Positions 55,512 through 63,787 of a stretch of 64,000 bases of DNA are shown here, in pieces (the stretch's first letter is position 1; the number at the start of each line of letters is the position of its first letter). The stretch covers positions 124,001 to 188,000 of the forward strand of contig NZ_BMCX01000003.1 in the NCBI RefSeq assembly GCF_014635485.1, read 5' to 3'. The position numbers and the translations under genes were made by a program. The stretch comes from Corynebacterium pelargi (GTDB lineage Bacteria > Actinomycetota > Actinomycetes > Mycobacteriales > Mycobacteriaceae). The notes beneath the pieces were generated by a model. The model ran no database searches. It was not told where the DNA came from and saw only the letters and a program-made list of their open reading frames with translations.

Positions 55512-56103
55512 CTTCCTCCTTGTAGCCACGGCTGTTGTCACGGCCCTGAGTCTGCCTCCTTTCGAGCGGCTCGATCCGGCCATTCACCACATCCCTTTGG
55601 TGGCTTCGCGCAGCAAGATCCAAGGTTATGAGCGCGAAAAGTTCGGCCACGGTTGGGCCAGGGCACCGCAGGCCTCATGTGACACTCGCCAGCGGCTTTT
55701 AGCCGAGCAGCTTTTCGACGTCCAACGAGGCCCATCGTGCACGCTGCACAGCGGTTGGGGCGATGATCCATATTCAGGCATACGCATTGGCGTTGGCTTG
55801 GAGGACGCAGAGCCGATCGAATTAGATCACGTATTTCCTCTAGCAGCGGCATGGGATTTGGGTGCTGCGAGCTGGTCACAGCAGCAGCGGGAGAACTTTG
55901 CCAATGATCCACTCAATTTGGTCATTGCCAGCAGAAAGGCAAATCAGGAGAAATCAGATGCCTTGCCGTCGGCATGGTTGCCGCCGAAGCGAAGCGCACG
56001 GTGTTGGTATGTCAATCGGCTCGCTTTGGTGGCAGCGCGTTATCAGCTTGCTCTCCCCCGCCAAGATGTGGCGGTGATGCAAAGACAGTGTCTTCTGCGT
56101 TAG
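55495..56103 (+). CDS. Secreted HNH-type nuclease (DUF1524-like)
   Basis: 202 aa from GTG 55495. The N-terminus KRVFFFLLVATAVVTALSLPP is a signal peptide or anchor (KRVFFFLLVATAVVTAL visible), so the protein is exported. The C-terminal catalytic motif is IELDHVFPLAAAWDLGA near residue 103, with the metal-binding Asn and His in NDPLNLVIASRKANQEKSD and then ALPSAWLPP, as in DUF1524/HNH secreted proteins common in actinobacteria. Cysteines near residues 60 and 82 may form a disulfide. No ribosome site is clear because the start lies in the putP terminator. Function likely extracellular nucleic acid degradation. Confidence 0.75.
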   Translation: MKRVFFFLLVATAVVTALSLPPFERLDPAIHHIPLVASRSKIQGYEREKFGHGWARAPQASCDTRQRLLAEQLFDVQRGPSCTLHSGWGDDPYSGIRIGVGLEDAEPIELDHVFPLAAAWDLGAASWSQQQRENFANDPLNLVIASRKANQEKSDALPSAWLPPKRSARCWYVNRLALVAARYQLALPRQDVAVMQRQCLLR

Positions 56104-56114
56104 GGTGCATAAGC

Positions 56115-56131
56115 TGACATCTTTTATGTCA
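56115..56131 (+). promoter_or_regulatory. Inverted repeat upstream of the 155-aa membrane protein gene
   Basis: TGACAT-CTTTT-ATGTCA, perfect 6-bp arms with 5-bp spacer, 32 bp before the TTG start. Candidate operator; regulator unknown. Confidence 0.38.
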
Positions 56132-56162
56132 AACACGCGAAAATTAGAAAGGTTGTAGTGCT

Positions 56163-56630
56163 TTGAGCTCTCTCCTCGTCATCTTGCACGTGCTTGCTGC
56201 CGTGTTGTTCCTCGGTCCTGTAACCGTGGCTGTATCCATGTTTGGCCCTCGTGCCCTTGCTGCTTCCCGCGGTGATGAGCACGCCAAGGGCTCGGTGAAG
56301 ACCCTGCACCGCATTACCAGCGTCTACGGCATCCTCTCGCTGTTTGTCCCCATGATTGGTATTGCCCTGATGTTCACCGGCGATTACTGGTCTGAGGGTC
56401 GTTTCCACGCCTCGATTTTGCTTTCCTTGATCGCTTGGGCAGTACTGTTCTTCCTCATCCTGCCGCGCCAAACCAATATGGCTGGCGCTTTGGGCGCTCT
56501 TCCTGCCGATGAGCAGGCAGAAAAGACCTACAGCGTCAACAACTGGCAGAAGGCGAAAAGCCAGGTTGCCATGTACGGCGGTATCTTCAGCGCACTCTGG
56601 GTAATCGTGTTCATCTTGATGATGCTCTAA
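56163..56630 (+). CDS. Small membrane protein (DUF2269-like)
   Basis: 155 aa from the TTG at 56163, with AAAGG upstream at acceptable distance. Four hydrophobic helices; helix 1 LLVILHVLAAVLFLGPVTVAVSMFG carries a histidine, then MFGPRALAASRGDEHAKGSVKTLHRITSVYG and a helix VPMIGIALMFTGDYW. The helix-1 LHVLAAVLFLG and the short polar loop with R-A-L-A resemble DUF2269 integral membrane proteins. No function is known. It ends in a strong terminator. Confidence 0.7.
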   Translation: MSSLLVILHVLAAVLFLGPVTVAVSMFGPRALAASRGDEHAKGSVKTLHRITSVYGILSLFVPMIGIALMFTGDYWSEGRFHASILLSLIAWAVLFFLILPRQTNMAGALGALPADEQAEKTYSVNNWQKAKSQVAMYGGIFSALWVIVFILMML

Positions 56631-56648
56631 CCCAGCAGATACAAAAAC

Positions 56649-56681
56649 ACCGGCCAGCGTTACTCGCTTGGCCGGTTTTTT
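56649..56681 (+). terminator. Rho-independent terminator
   Basis: ACCGGCCA / TGGCCGGT stem, extended by GCG/CGC with a bulged T, and followed by TTTTTT. It lies 19 bp after the 155-aa gene and before the convergent 151-aa gene. Confidence 0.88.
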
Positions 56682-56691
56682 GTTGGCTCCT

Positions 56692-57147
56692 TTAAGAAGA
56701 TCCGATGAGCACCCAGGGTGACTTCTTATTCTCTCGGCGAAACTCCAACTCGCTCACAGCCTTCAGGTGTGCGTTTTGGTAGCCGCGGCACCAGTCCACG
56801 TCGCTTCGTTCATAGGTCTTAGATTCAAAGCGACCGTCCTCATCCATCATCACCACGATATTTTCGCCCTCATCGGGGCCATACTCAGGTGTGTCGAGGC
56901 CTTCGATGCCGATGGCATCTTCTGCCAAAGAGCGCTGATCATAGGGGCAGATCACCGCCACCGTGGTCCACTCGTCGCCATAGCCCTCGGCGACGCTAAA
57001 GCGCGCTACTCGCGGATACTCTTGGCCCTTGGAGTGCTCTTTGAGCGCATCTTTTAAAGGGTCGTGCGCGATTAACCAGATGGTGAAAATTGAAAACATC
57101 ACCGTAAAGACGGCTAGGCCAGCCATGCCGAGGTTGGTGCGACGCAC
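56692..57147 (-). CDS. Membrane-anchored hypothetical protein
   Basis: 151 aa from the GTG at 57145-57147, which follows AAAGGAGG; the frame upstream of it is not supported. One N-terminal transmembrane helix (LAVFTVMFSIFTIWLIA, residues about 10-26) is followed by an extracytoplasmic acidic domain with CPYDQRSLAEDAIG and a DWCRGYQN motif, two cysteines that could bond. I do not recognise the family. Convergent with the 155-aa gene, and 125 bp downstream of deaD on the same strand. Confidence 0.7.
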   Translation of the reverse strand: MRRTNLGMAGLAVFTVMFSIFTIWLIAHDPLKDALKEHSKGQEYPRVARFSVAEGYGDEWTTVAVICPYDQRSLAEDAIGIEGLDTPEYGPDEGENIVVMMDEDGRFESKTYERSDVDWCRGYQNAHLKAVSELEFRRENKKSPWVLIGSS

Positions 57148-57215
57148 GGTGCCTCCTTTGTACTCACGTTTATGCCATCCGCCTTCGATGCTAGATGCGC
57201 TGCACACAAATGCCT

Positions 57216-57255
57216 AACCCCCAACCCTGCGTTTTGAGAAACTGGATTGGGGGTT
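57216..57255 (-). terminator. Terminator-like hairpin after the DEAD-box helicase gene
   Basis: Perfect 9-bp arms AACCCCCAA / TTGGGGGTT (57216-57224, 57247-57255) with a 22-nt loop, 17 bp past the helicase stop on the minus strand; a modest T-rich stretch follows (TTAGGCATTT). Confidence 0.5.
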
Positions 57256-57272
57256 TAAAGCCACATGTGGTG

Positions 57273-59282
57273 CTAGTCGCGCCAGCGGCCACGACCGCCA
57301 CGGCGGTCATCGCGATCACCACGGTTACCGCGGAAGCCACCGCGTCCACCACGACGATCATCACGCTCGCCCCTGAAGCCACCGCGGTTATCGCGCGGAG
57401 GGCGACCATTATCGCGCTCGATGTTGATCAACTGGCCAGAGATCCTGGTATCACGCAGGTTGTCAAGCACATCGCGCGACATGTTCTTCGGCAGTTCCAC
57501 CAGGGTGTGGTCTGCAAAGATGCTGATTCGACCGAAGTCCTTGTTGCTCAAGCCGCCCTCGTTGGCCAGGGCGCCAACGATGGAACCGGGGCGCACATGT
57601 TGGCGCTTACCCACGGCGAGGCGATAGAGCTGCATATCCTGGCTGCGCTCAAAACGGCTGCCACGGTCGCCACGATCACGGCGCTCACCACGGTCGAAGT
57701 CGCGGCCACGACGATCCCCACGGTCACGGCGATCAAAGTCACGATCGCGGCGATCACGGCGACGCTCCGGCGGAGCCTCCTTCATCAAGAACTCATCACC
57801 TGCACGAGCCTGGGTGGCCAGTGCTGCGGCAATGTCTTCCAAAGGAACATCGTGTTCTTCGGCGTATTGCTTGATCAGACCGCGGAATACTGCCACCTGA
57901 TCGTCTTCGAGCGACTCGGTGATCGAATCGGCGAACTTCGCCTTACGCGAATCATTCACCTCATCGACGGTGGGCAGATCCATCTCGGTCAAAGGCGCAT
58001 TGGTGGCGCGCTCAATCGAGCGCAGCATGCGGCGTTCACGCGGGGTAACAAACAGGATTGCCTCGCCGGAGCGGCCAGCGCGTCCCGTGCGACCAATGCG
58101 GTGCACATAGCTTTCGGTGTCGTTGGGGATGTCGTAGTTAAAGACGTGGGTGATGCGTTCAACGTCCAAACCACGAGCAGCAACGTCGGTGGCCACGAGG
58201 ATGTCGAGGCGGCCGTCTTTGAGCTGGTCCACGGTGCGCTCACGCTGCGCCTGTGCAATATCGCCATTGATGGCGGCAGCGGAGAATCCGCGGGCACGGA
58301 GCTTTTCTGCGAGCTCTTCAGTCTCGTGCTTGGTGCGCACGAACATGATCATGGCTTCAAACTCGGTCACTTCGAGGATGCGGGTCAAAGCATCGAGTTT
58401 GTTGCGGTGCGCCACAGAAAGGTAGCGCTGCGTGATGTTGGTGTTGGTGCGAGTCTCGCTCTTGACCTGAATTTCACGCGGGTCGTTCATGTACTGCTTG
58501 CTCAAACGGCGAATACCGTTGGGCATGGTGGCAGAAAACAGGGCCACCTGCTTTTCTTCTGGAGTATCGGCGAGGATGCGCTCCACGTCTTCTTGGAAGC
58601 CCATGTTGAGCATCTCGTCTGCCTCATCCAAGACGAGGTACTTCAGCTCGGAGATATCCAGTGAGCCCTTTTCCAGGTGGTCGATCACACGACCGGGAGT
58701 ACCCACGATGATCTGCGCGCCGCGGCGAAGACCAGAAAGCTGAATGCCGTAGGCCTGGCCACCGTAGATGGGCAGGACGTGGATATCGCCCAGGTGATCG
58801 GCAAAGCTTTGGAATGAATCGGCCACTTGGAGTGCCAATTCGCGGGTTGGTGCCAGCACCAGTGCCTGTGGGTGGCGCTTCTTTGCGTCGATACGCGAAA
58901 GAATTGGCAAGGCAAATGCGGCAGTTTTACCTGTACCCGTTTGGGCCAGACCCATGACGTCGTTGCCTTCCATCAGCAACGGGATGGTCTGCGCCTGGAT
59001 GGCTGAGGGAACCTCAAAGCCAACCTTTTGCACGGCCTTTAATACGGCCTTTGGCAAGCCCAGGTTTTCAAACCCGGCTTCTTTTTTACCCTCTTGCTCA
59101 CGTTCCGCTTCAGCGGCTTTCTCATTGTCCGCTGCAGCGGAGTCGTTGTTCTCAGAAGTATTCGCGCCCTTGTCGCCATCAACATCTTGGATGGCGTTTC
59201 CTTGCGATTGATCCTGAGATTCCGACACAAAATTCTCTTCCGGCACGTTCTCGCCGCCGGTGGCGTTATCGGTAATGCTCAT
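57273..59282 (-). CDS. deaD: DEAD-box RNA helicase (DeaD/CsdA type)
   Basis: 669 aa. Q motif FENLGLPKAVLKAVQKVGFEVPSAIQ near residue 72; Walker A AQTGTGKTAAF near 118; DEAD as YLVLDEADEMLNMGF near 222; SAT as LFSATMPNGI; HRIGRTGRAGR near 400. A DbpA-like RNA-binding domain (QLYRLAVGKRQHVRPGSIVGAL and FGRISIFADHTLVELP) follows, separated by an Arg/Asp/Gly-rich linker (RRDRGDRRGRDFDRG type), and the tail is RGG-like. These features mark a cold-shock and ribosome-assembly helicase. The N-terminus is acidic and low-complexity. Monocistronic. Confidence 0.93.
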   Translation of the reverse strand: MSITDNATGGENVPEENFVSESQDQSQGNAIQDVDGDKGANTSENNDSAAADNEKAAEAEREQEGKKEAGFENLGLPKAVLKAVQKVGFEVPSAIQAQTIPLLMEGNDVMGLAQTGTGKTAAFALPILSRIDAKKRHPQALVLAPTRELALQVADSFQSFADHLGDIHVLPIYGGQAYGIQLSGLRRGAQIIVGTPGRVIDHLEKGSLDISELKYLVLDEADEMLNMGFQEDVERILADTPEEKQVALFSATMPNGIRRLSKQYMNDPREIQVKSETRTNTNITQRYLSVAHRNKLDALTRILEVTEFEAMIMFVRTKHETEELAEKLRARGFSAAAINGDIAQAQRERTVDQLKDGRLDILVATDVAARGLDVERITHVFNYDIPNDTESYVHRIGRTGRAGRSGEAILFVTPRERRMLRSIERATNAPLTEMDLPTVDEVNDSRKAKFADSITESLEDDQVAVFRGLIKQYAEEHDVPLEDIAAALATQARAGDEFLMKEAPPERRRDRRDRDFDRRDRGDRRGRDFDRGERRDRGDRGSRFERSQDMQLYRLAVGKRQHVRPGSIVGALANEGGLSNKDFGRISIFADHTLVELPKNMSRDVLDNLRDTRISGQLINIERDNGRPPRDNRGGFRGERDDRRGGRGGFRGNRGDRDDRRGGRGRWRD

Positions 59283-59387
59283 TGCTCATCAACGCTACGC
59301 TATTGTTCGCAGGATTGCCGAAAAGGAGACACAACCCTCTGAGCCCCAAGTATGAGACGAAGGCCATAGCAAACAGGCTTCAGCGCC

Positions 59388-59435
59388 AAAACAGCGCCGC
59401 AGTGGCAACCGTGCTTGCTGGCCACTGTGGCGCTG
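59388..59435 (-). terminator. Rho-independent terminator of the galactose operon
   Basis: 15-bp arms with one mismatch (59392-59406 and 59421-59435), 14-nt loop, followed on the minus strand by TTTT. It lies 17 bp past the galK stop and thus closes the galM-sglT-galT-galK transcript. Confidence 0.82.
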
Positions 59436-59452
59436 CTGGAGATCCCGGCATT

Positions 59453-60667
59453 TTAAGCGATGCGGCGCGCACCGTTTCCAGGCGTAGCCACCATGAAGGT
59501 GGGTTCCGGGAAGTCCTTGTCTAAGGCGGCCTGGACAATGCGTTCAGCTACTGCCGGCACCTCGTCTTCGGCCACAAGGGTGATCACACTGCCACCGAAG
59601 CCACCGCCGGTCATGCGCGAGCCGCGTTGCCCCACTGCTTGGAATACGGATTCCAATTCGGGGGTGACGACTTCGTATTGATCCCGCAGTGATTCGTGGG
59701 AATCGCGCATGAGCTGTGCAAAGCGGGTGAGATCATCTGCCTCTAGGGCTTTGGCGGCCTCAGCGGTGCGATCGGTTTCCTCTACAACGTGCTTGACGCG
59801 CTTGCAGGTCACCTCGGCATCGCGGCCTTCTTCCTCGGCCCACGCCGCGGCACGGACCACGGCATTGTCCACCTCACGCAGGGTGTTCGCACCCATGGCA
59901 GCGGTAACATCGTCGATCACGCCGCGCCTAGAGGCGTATTGGCCGTCGTTGAGCGCGTGTGGGGCGTTGGTATCGGCGATCAGCAGCACCAGGCCATGGC
60001 CGGAGAGATCGAAAGGCACAAGGGTGGTTTCGCCTTCTTGGAAGTCAATCACCAGTGCTTTTCCTTCTTGGCCGAACAGCGAGGCACGCTGATCCAAGCC
60101 GCCGGTAGAAGCACCGACCACTTCGTTTTCGGCGCGGATGCAGGCATCCACGAGCGCGGTGCGTTCGGGTTGCGTGGCGCTGCGGCCGGTGGCCAATTCG
60201 AGCGCACCTAGGGCTGCAGAGCATTCCAGGGCCGCTGAGCTGGATAGCCCAGAGCCCACCGGCACATCAGAAACGATGGCCATATCCAAGCCCTCGGCGC
60301 AGGGAATCACTCCTGCCTCGATGGCTGCCCAAATGGCGCCAACGACGTAGCCTGCCCAGTTATCTGGGTTGCCGGGGCCTACCTCGTTGATGGGGATTTC
60401 AACTTTGGCGGCTTCACTTTGGCCAGGGGCCAGTGAGACTACGCGGTAGGTGGGTTGGCCGGAACGTCGAATCGCGATGGCGGTATTGGCTTGCAGCGCG
60501 AAGGGGATGGAGATGCCTCCTGCGTAATCAACGTGATCGCCGATCACGTTGACACGCCCCGGTGCTGCCCACACCCCTTCTGGTTCTTGGGAGAAGTGAG
60601 CCTGAAACAGCCTGCTGGCAGCCTGCGCGAGCTCGGCGTCGTCACGAGCGCTCATCCAACGTGCCAT
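59453..60667 (-). CDS. galK: Galactokinase
   Basis: 404 aa GHMP kinase from ATG 60667, preceded by AAGGAGG at 10 nt. It phosphorylates galactose at C1. The galactokinase signature GRVNVIGDHVDYAGGISIP is near residue 40; here the usual GEH is GDH. The ATP loop is PVGSGLSSSAALECSAALG near 130 and the third motif is MTGGGFGGSVITL near 350. It lies beside galT, whose stop is 3 bp before the ATG. Last gene of the operon. Confidence 0.94.
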   Translation of the reverse strand: MARWMSARDDAELAQAASRLFQAHFSQEPEGVWAAPGRVNVIGDHVDYAGGISIPFALQANTAIAIRRSGQPTYRVVSLAPGQSEAAKVEIPINEVGPGNPDNWAGYVVGAIWAAIEAGVIPCAEGLDMAIVSDVPVGSGLSSSAALECSAALGALELATGRSATQPERTALVDACIRAENEVVGASTGGLDQRASLFGQEGKALVIDFQEGETTLVPFDLSGHGLVLLIADTNAPHALNDGQYASRRGVIDDVTAAMGANTLREVDNAVVRAAAWAEEEGRDAEVTCKRVKHVVEETDRTAEAAKALEADDLTRFAQLMRDSHESLRDQYEVVTPELESVFQAVGQRGSRMTGGGFGGSVITLVAEDEVPAVAERIVQAALDKDFPEPTFMVATPGNGARRIA

Positions 60668-60669
60668 GA

Positions 60670-61779
60670 TCACCAAACCTCCTTGAATTTCTTGGCAATG
60701 GTTTCTGGGGTGGTGTCATTGATCCATACCCCCTGGGATGATTCCGAACCGGCCAGGAACTTCATGCGGTTCGGGCTGCGCATGAGAGAGAACATCTGCA
60801 GGTGCAGGCGTCCATAGGTGCGAAGCTCGGGATCCACGGGAGCCTGGGTCCATCCGGCGATATAGGGGGTTTTGTCTACGCCTTCAAAGAACTGGTCAAA
60901 GACGGTGTAGAGCCGCTTGAGCAGTCCGGCGAGCTCTTCGCGTTCTTCTGCCTCAAGCTCGCTGAAATCAGCCACGTGGCGTTTAGGCATCACCATGACT
61001 TCTACCGGCCACTTCGCGGCGGCGGGAACGAAGGTAAGGAAGTGTTCGCCTTCCTCAATCACGCGGGTGCCGGCTGCCTTTTCGGCTTGGACAATCGCGT
61101 CGAAGAGGTTATCGCCGCGGTTGAGGGCATGGTGTTTGGCCTGCTCGACTACCTGTTGCAACCGTGGGCTTAAAAATGGGTAGGAGTAGATCTGCCCATG
61201 AGGATGCTGCAGGGTAACGCCGATTTCCTCACCGCGGTTTTCAAAGGGGAACACCTGCTGCACGCCAGGAATCTTGGACAGTTCGGCGGTTCGGTGTGCC
61301 CAGGCCTCGATCACGGTGCGGATTCGCTCCACGCTGAGGTCTTTGAAGGATTGTTGAACATCCTCGGTAAAGCACACCACCTCGCAGCGCGCTAGCGCTG
61401 GTTCTTTGGGGAAAAGCTCATCGCCATCAACAAAGTGTTCCCAGTTGCTGGTATCCATGTGCTGAGTAAATGACGGGAAGCGGTTTTCAAATACCACTAC
61501 GTCATAAGAAGGCGATGGAATCTCCGTGGGCAGCTCCCCCGGCTTGGTTGGCGCCAGGGGGTTCTCATTTGCCGGTGGCATGAAGGTGCGGTTCATCCTG
61601 TGTGAGGCGTAGGCAACCCACGCCCCGGTCAAAGGATCACGGCGAATCTCCGAGGAAGTATTGGCGTGTGGCAGGTCGCGGGTATCCTCCAGCACACGGT
61701 CGCTGTGTTCGCGATCGTCGAAGTAGATAATCTCGCGGCCGTCGGCAAGCTTGGCTTTGGTAATCGCGACCTGATGCAT
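60670..61779 (-). CDS. galT: Galactose-1-phosphate uridylyltransferase
   Basis: 369 aa, Leloir pathway. The active-site HPHGQIYSYPF near residue 172 and FENRFPSF near 95 are intact; EVMVMPKRHVADFSELEAEE (as VMVMPKRHVADFSE) is near 265. The ATG shares a base with the stop of the small membrane protein gene (TAATG), so translation is coupled. Enzyme converts Gal-1-P and UDP-glucose to UDP-galactose and Glc-1-P. Confidence 0.95.
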   Translation of the reverse strand: MHQVAITKAKLADGREIIYFDDREHSDRVLEDTRDLPHANTSSEIRRDPLTGAWVAYASHRMNRTFMPPANENPLAPTKPGELPTEIPSPSYDVVVFENRFPSFTQHMDTSNWEHFVDGDELFPKEPALARCEVVCFTEDVQQSFKDLSVERIRTVIEAWAHRTAELSKIPGVQQVFPFENRGEEIGVTLQHPHGQIYSYPFLSPRLQQVVEQAKHHALNRGDNLFDAIVQAEKAAGTRVIEEGEHFLTFVPAAAKWPVEVMVMPKRHVADFSELEAEEREELAGLLKRLYTVFDQFFEGVDKTPYIAGWTQAPVDPELRTYGRLHLQMFSLMRSPNRMKFLAGSESSQGVWINDTTPETIAKKFKEVW

Positions 61780-62057
61780 TACTGGCCTCCGGGAAGTGCG
61801 CTCTCGTCGATCTTGGATTCATCCACCACGATGGGCTTCATCTTTGCCCACAGCATGAACGCTGCGCCAACGAGCAGCATGGCGACGCCAGCGTAGAGGT
61901 TATCGGCGCTATTTTTCAGCGCTCCGGTGTCGGGATTCGTGCCGGGGTCGAGCACAAAGCTGCAGATCACGAGGACGATGCCGTAGATCCCGATGAGCAG
62001 TCCAATGAAGTTGCGGATATCGAAGGCACCCGCAGCATGCTTTTTGTTGTTTGCCAT
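61779..62057 (-). CDS. Small membrane protein of the galactose operon
   Basis: 92 aa. Two transmembrane helices (FIGLLIGIYGIVLVICSFVL near residue 18 and LYAGVAMLLVGAAFMLWAKM near 55) joined by an acidic/Pro loop (DPGTNPDTGALKNSADN). The C-terminus is short and acidic. It lies 13 bp after the sugar symporter and shares a base with galT. Some SSS symporters have small companion membrane proteins (for example YjcH next to ActP, YhdT next to PanF), so a partner of the adjacent transporter is a plausible inference. I recognise no named family. Confidence 0.75.
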   Translation of the reverse strand: MANNKKHAAGAFDIRNFIGLLIGIYGIVLVICSFVLDPGTNPDTGALKNSADNLYAGVAMLLVGAAFMLWAKMKPIVVDESKIDESALPGGQ

Positions 62058-62070
62058 GATTACGCTCCTT

Positions 62071-63720
62071 TTAGGCGAAGATGACGTTCAAAGCGATGAC
62101 GAGCACCATGCACAGCACGCCAAGGGGGACGGTACGGCGGTACCAAGGAAGGGCGGCTTCGTTTGCGTCGACAAGCGATTCCTTGGGAGTAACCGAACGG
62201 ACAAAGCCGACGAGCTCACTATCGGGCTTTGGCTTCGTTGCCATGGATACCACGATGGAGATGATGATGTCGGTAGCGAAAGCGATCGAGGCCGCCACGA
62301 AGGCAGTACCTTGACCAGGAAGGTTGACCACGGGGTTTTCGCCAAGTGAGAGCACCCAGAAACCGATGGCGGCGAGGGTACCGGAGACGAGGCCGACCCA
62401 ACCTGCGGTAGGTGTCATGCGCTTCCAGAACATACCCAGAATGAAGGTGGCAAACAGCGGGGCGTTGAAGAAGCCGAAGAGTGTTTGCAGGTAGTCCATC
62501 ACGTTGCCGAAGTTCTTGGCCAACAGCGCGGTGAACACGGCGATCACGGTGGCGCAGACGGTGGCCAGGCGGCCGAACTTGAGGTAGTAATCGTCTTCGC
62601 GATCCTTGACCACATAGGTTTGCCAGATGTCGTAGCTCATCACCGTGTTAAAGGCGGAGATGTTAGCAGCCATACCGGCCATGAAGGAGGCCAGCAGACC
62701 AGCGATAGCCACGCCAAGCAGACCATTCGGCAGCAGGTCACGCATGAGCAGCAGCACTGCGTCGTTGGGGGCGGCCTCGGGGTTCGGGCCGATCAGTTCA
62801 GCCACGAGCACGGAGGCGATCATGCCGGGTAGCACCACCAAGAAGGGGATGAACATCTTGGGGAAGGCACCGATGATCGGGGTCTTGCGAGCCGCAGACA
62901 GCGACTCGGAGGCCATGGCGCGCTGCACCTCAACGAAGTTGGTGGTCCAGTAACCGAAGGAGAGCACGAAGCCAAGGCCGAAGGTAATGCCGATGATGGA
63001 GAGCACCGGGGAATCAAATCCGGAGATCTGCATGCCGGGCCAGGTGTGGAAGTGGGAGGAATCGGCTACTTGTTCTTTGAGTCCAGACCAACCACCAACA
63101 CGGTTCAAGCCGATCAGGGTCAGCGGCAGCAGGGCTGCGATGATGACAAAGAACTGCAGCACCTCGTTGTAAATTGCAGCCGAAAGGCCACCCAAGGTGA
63201 TGTAGGACAGCACGATCACAGCGGCCACGATCAAGGTGACCCACAGCGGCCAGCCCAAGAGTGCGTTGACGATCTTAGCCAGCAGGAAGAGGTTCACACC
63301 TGCGATGAGCAACTGGGCTAGGGCAAAGGAGATGGCATTGACCAAGTGTGCGCCCGGACCGAAGCGTCGCAGCATGAATTCCGGCACCGAACGAACTTTG
63401 GAGCCGTAGTAGAAGGGCATCATCACAATGCCCAAGAACACCATGGCCGGCACGGCACCAATCCAGAAGTAGTGCATGGTTTGGAAGCCATATTGCACAC
63501 CATTGGCGGACATGCCGATGATCTCCACCGCGCCCAGGTTGGCGGAGATAAACGCCAAGCCCGTCACCCACGCGGGAAGGCCGCGGCCGGAGAGGAAGAA
63601 GTCGATAGAGGAAGAGACACGTGCCTTCGCGGCCCAGCCAATGCCGAGCACAAACACGAAGTACAACGCGACCAATAGATAGTCGACCCAACTGGCGTCG
63701 AGCCGCAGTGCGGTATCCAT
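62071..63720 (-). CDS. Sodium/sugar (galactose) symporter, SSS family
   Basis: 549 aa with 14 hydrophobic segments, SSS/SGLT type. SSS markers: FFLSGRGLPAWVTGLAFISANLGAVEIIGMSANG (as GLAFISANLGAVEIIGMSANG, residues 50-70), FGYWTTNFVEVQRAMAS near 255 and a conserved GLLASFMAGMAANISAFNTV near 340 with the Na+ site. The protein begins MDTALRLDASWVDY after a fair AAAGGTGACC. Context (galM, galT, galK) points to galactose as substrate; other hexoses are possible. The upstream 67 bp to galM contain no strong terminator. Confidence 0.87.
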   Translation of the reverse strand: MDTALRLDASWVDYLLVALYFVFVLGIGWAAKARVSSSIDFFLSGRGLPAWVTGLAFISANLGAVEIIGMSANGVQYGFQTMHYFWIGAVPAMVFLGIVMMPFYYGSKVRSVPEFMLRRFGPGAHLVNAISFALAQLLIAGVNLFLLAKIVNALLGWPLWVTLIVAAVIVLSYITLGGLSAAIYNEVLQFFVIIAALLPLTLIGLNRVGGWSGLKEQVADSSHFHTWPGMQISGFDSPVLSIIGITFGLGFVLSFGYWTTNFVEVQRAMASESLSAARKTPIIGAFPKMFIPFLVVLPGMIASVLVAELIGPNPEAAPNDAVLLLMRDLLPNGLLGVAIAGLLASFMAGMAANISAFNTVMSYDIWQTYVVKDREDDYYLKFGRLATVCATVIAVFTALLAKNFGNVMDYLQTLFGFFNAPLFATFILGMFWKRMTPTAGWVGLVSGTLAAIGFWVLSLGENPVVNLPGQGTAFVAASIAFATDIIISIVVSMATKPKPDSELVGFVRSVTPKESLVDANEAALPWYRRTVPLGVLCMVLVIALNVIFA

Positions 63721-63787
63721 ACCTGGTCACCTTTACTTTCAACTGTTAATGAGGGGGATATTCAGTTGTGCGTATTTCCTACGCAAG

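Noticed and set aside
57195..58664. A 489-codon frame opposite the DEAD-box helicase gene
   Set aside because: Arises from the Arg/Asp/Gly-rich tail read backwards; its start lies in the terminator region.
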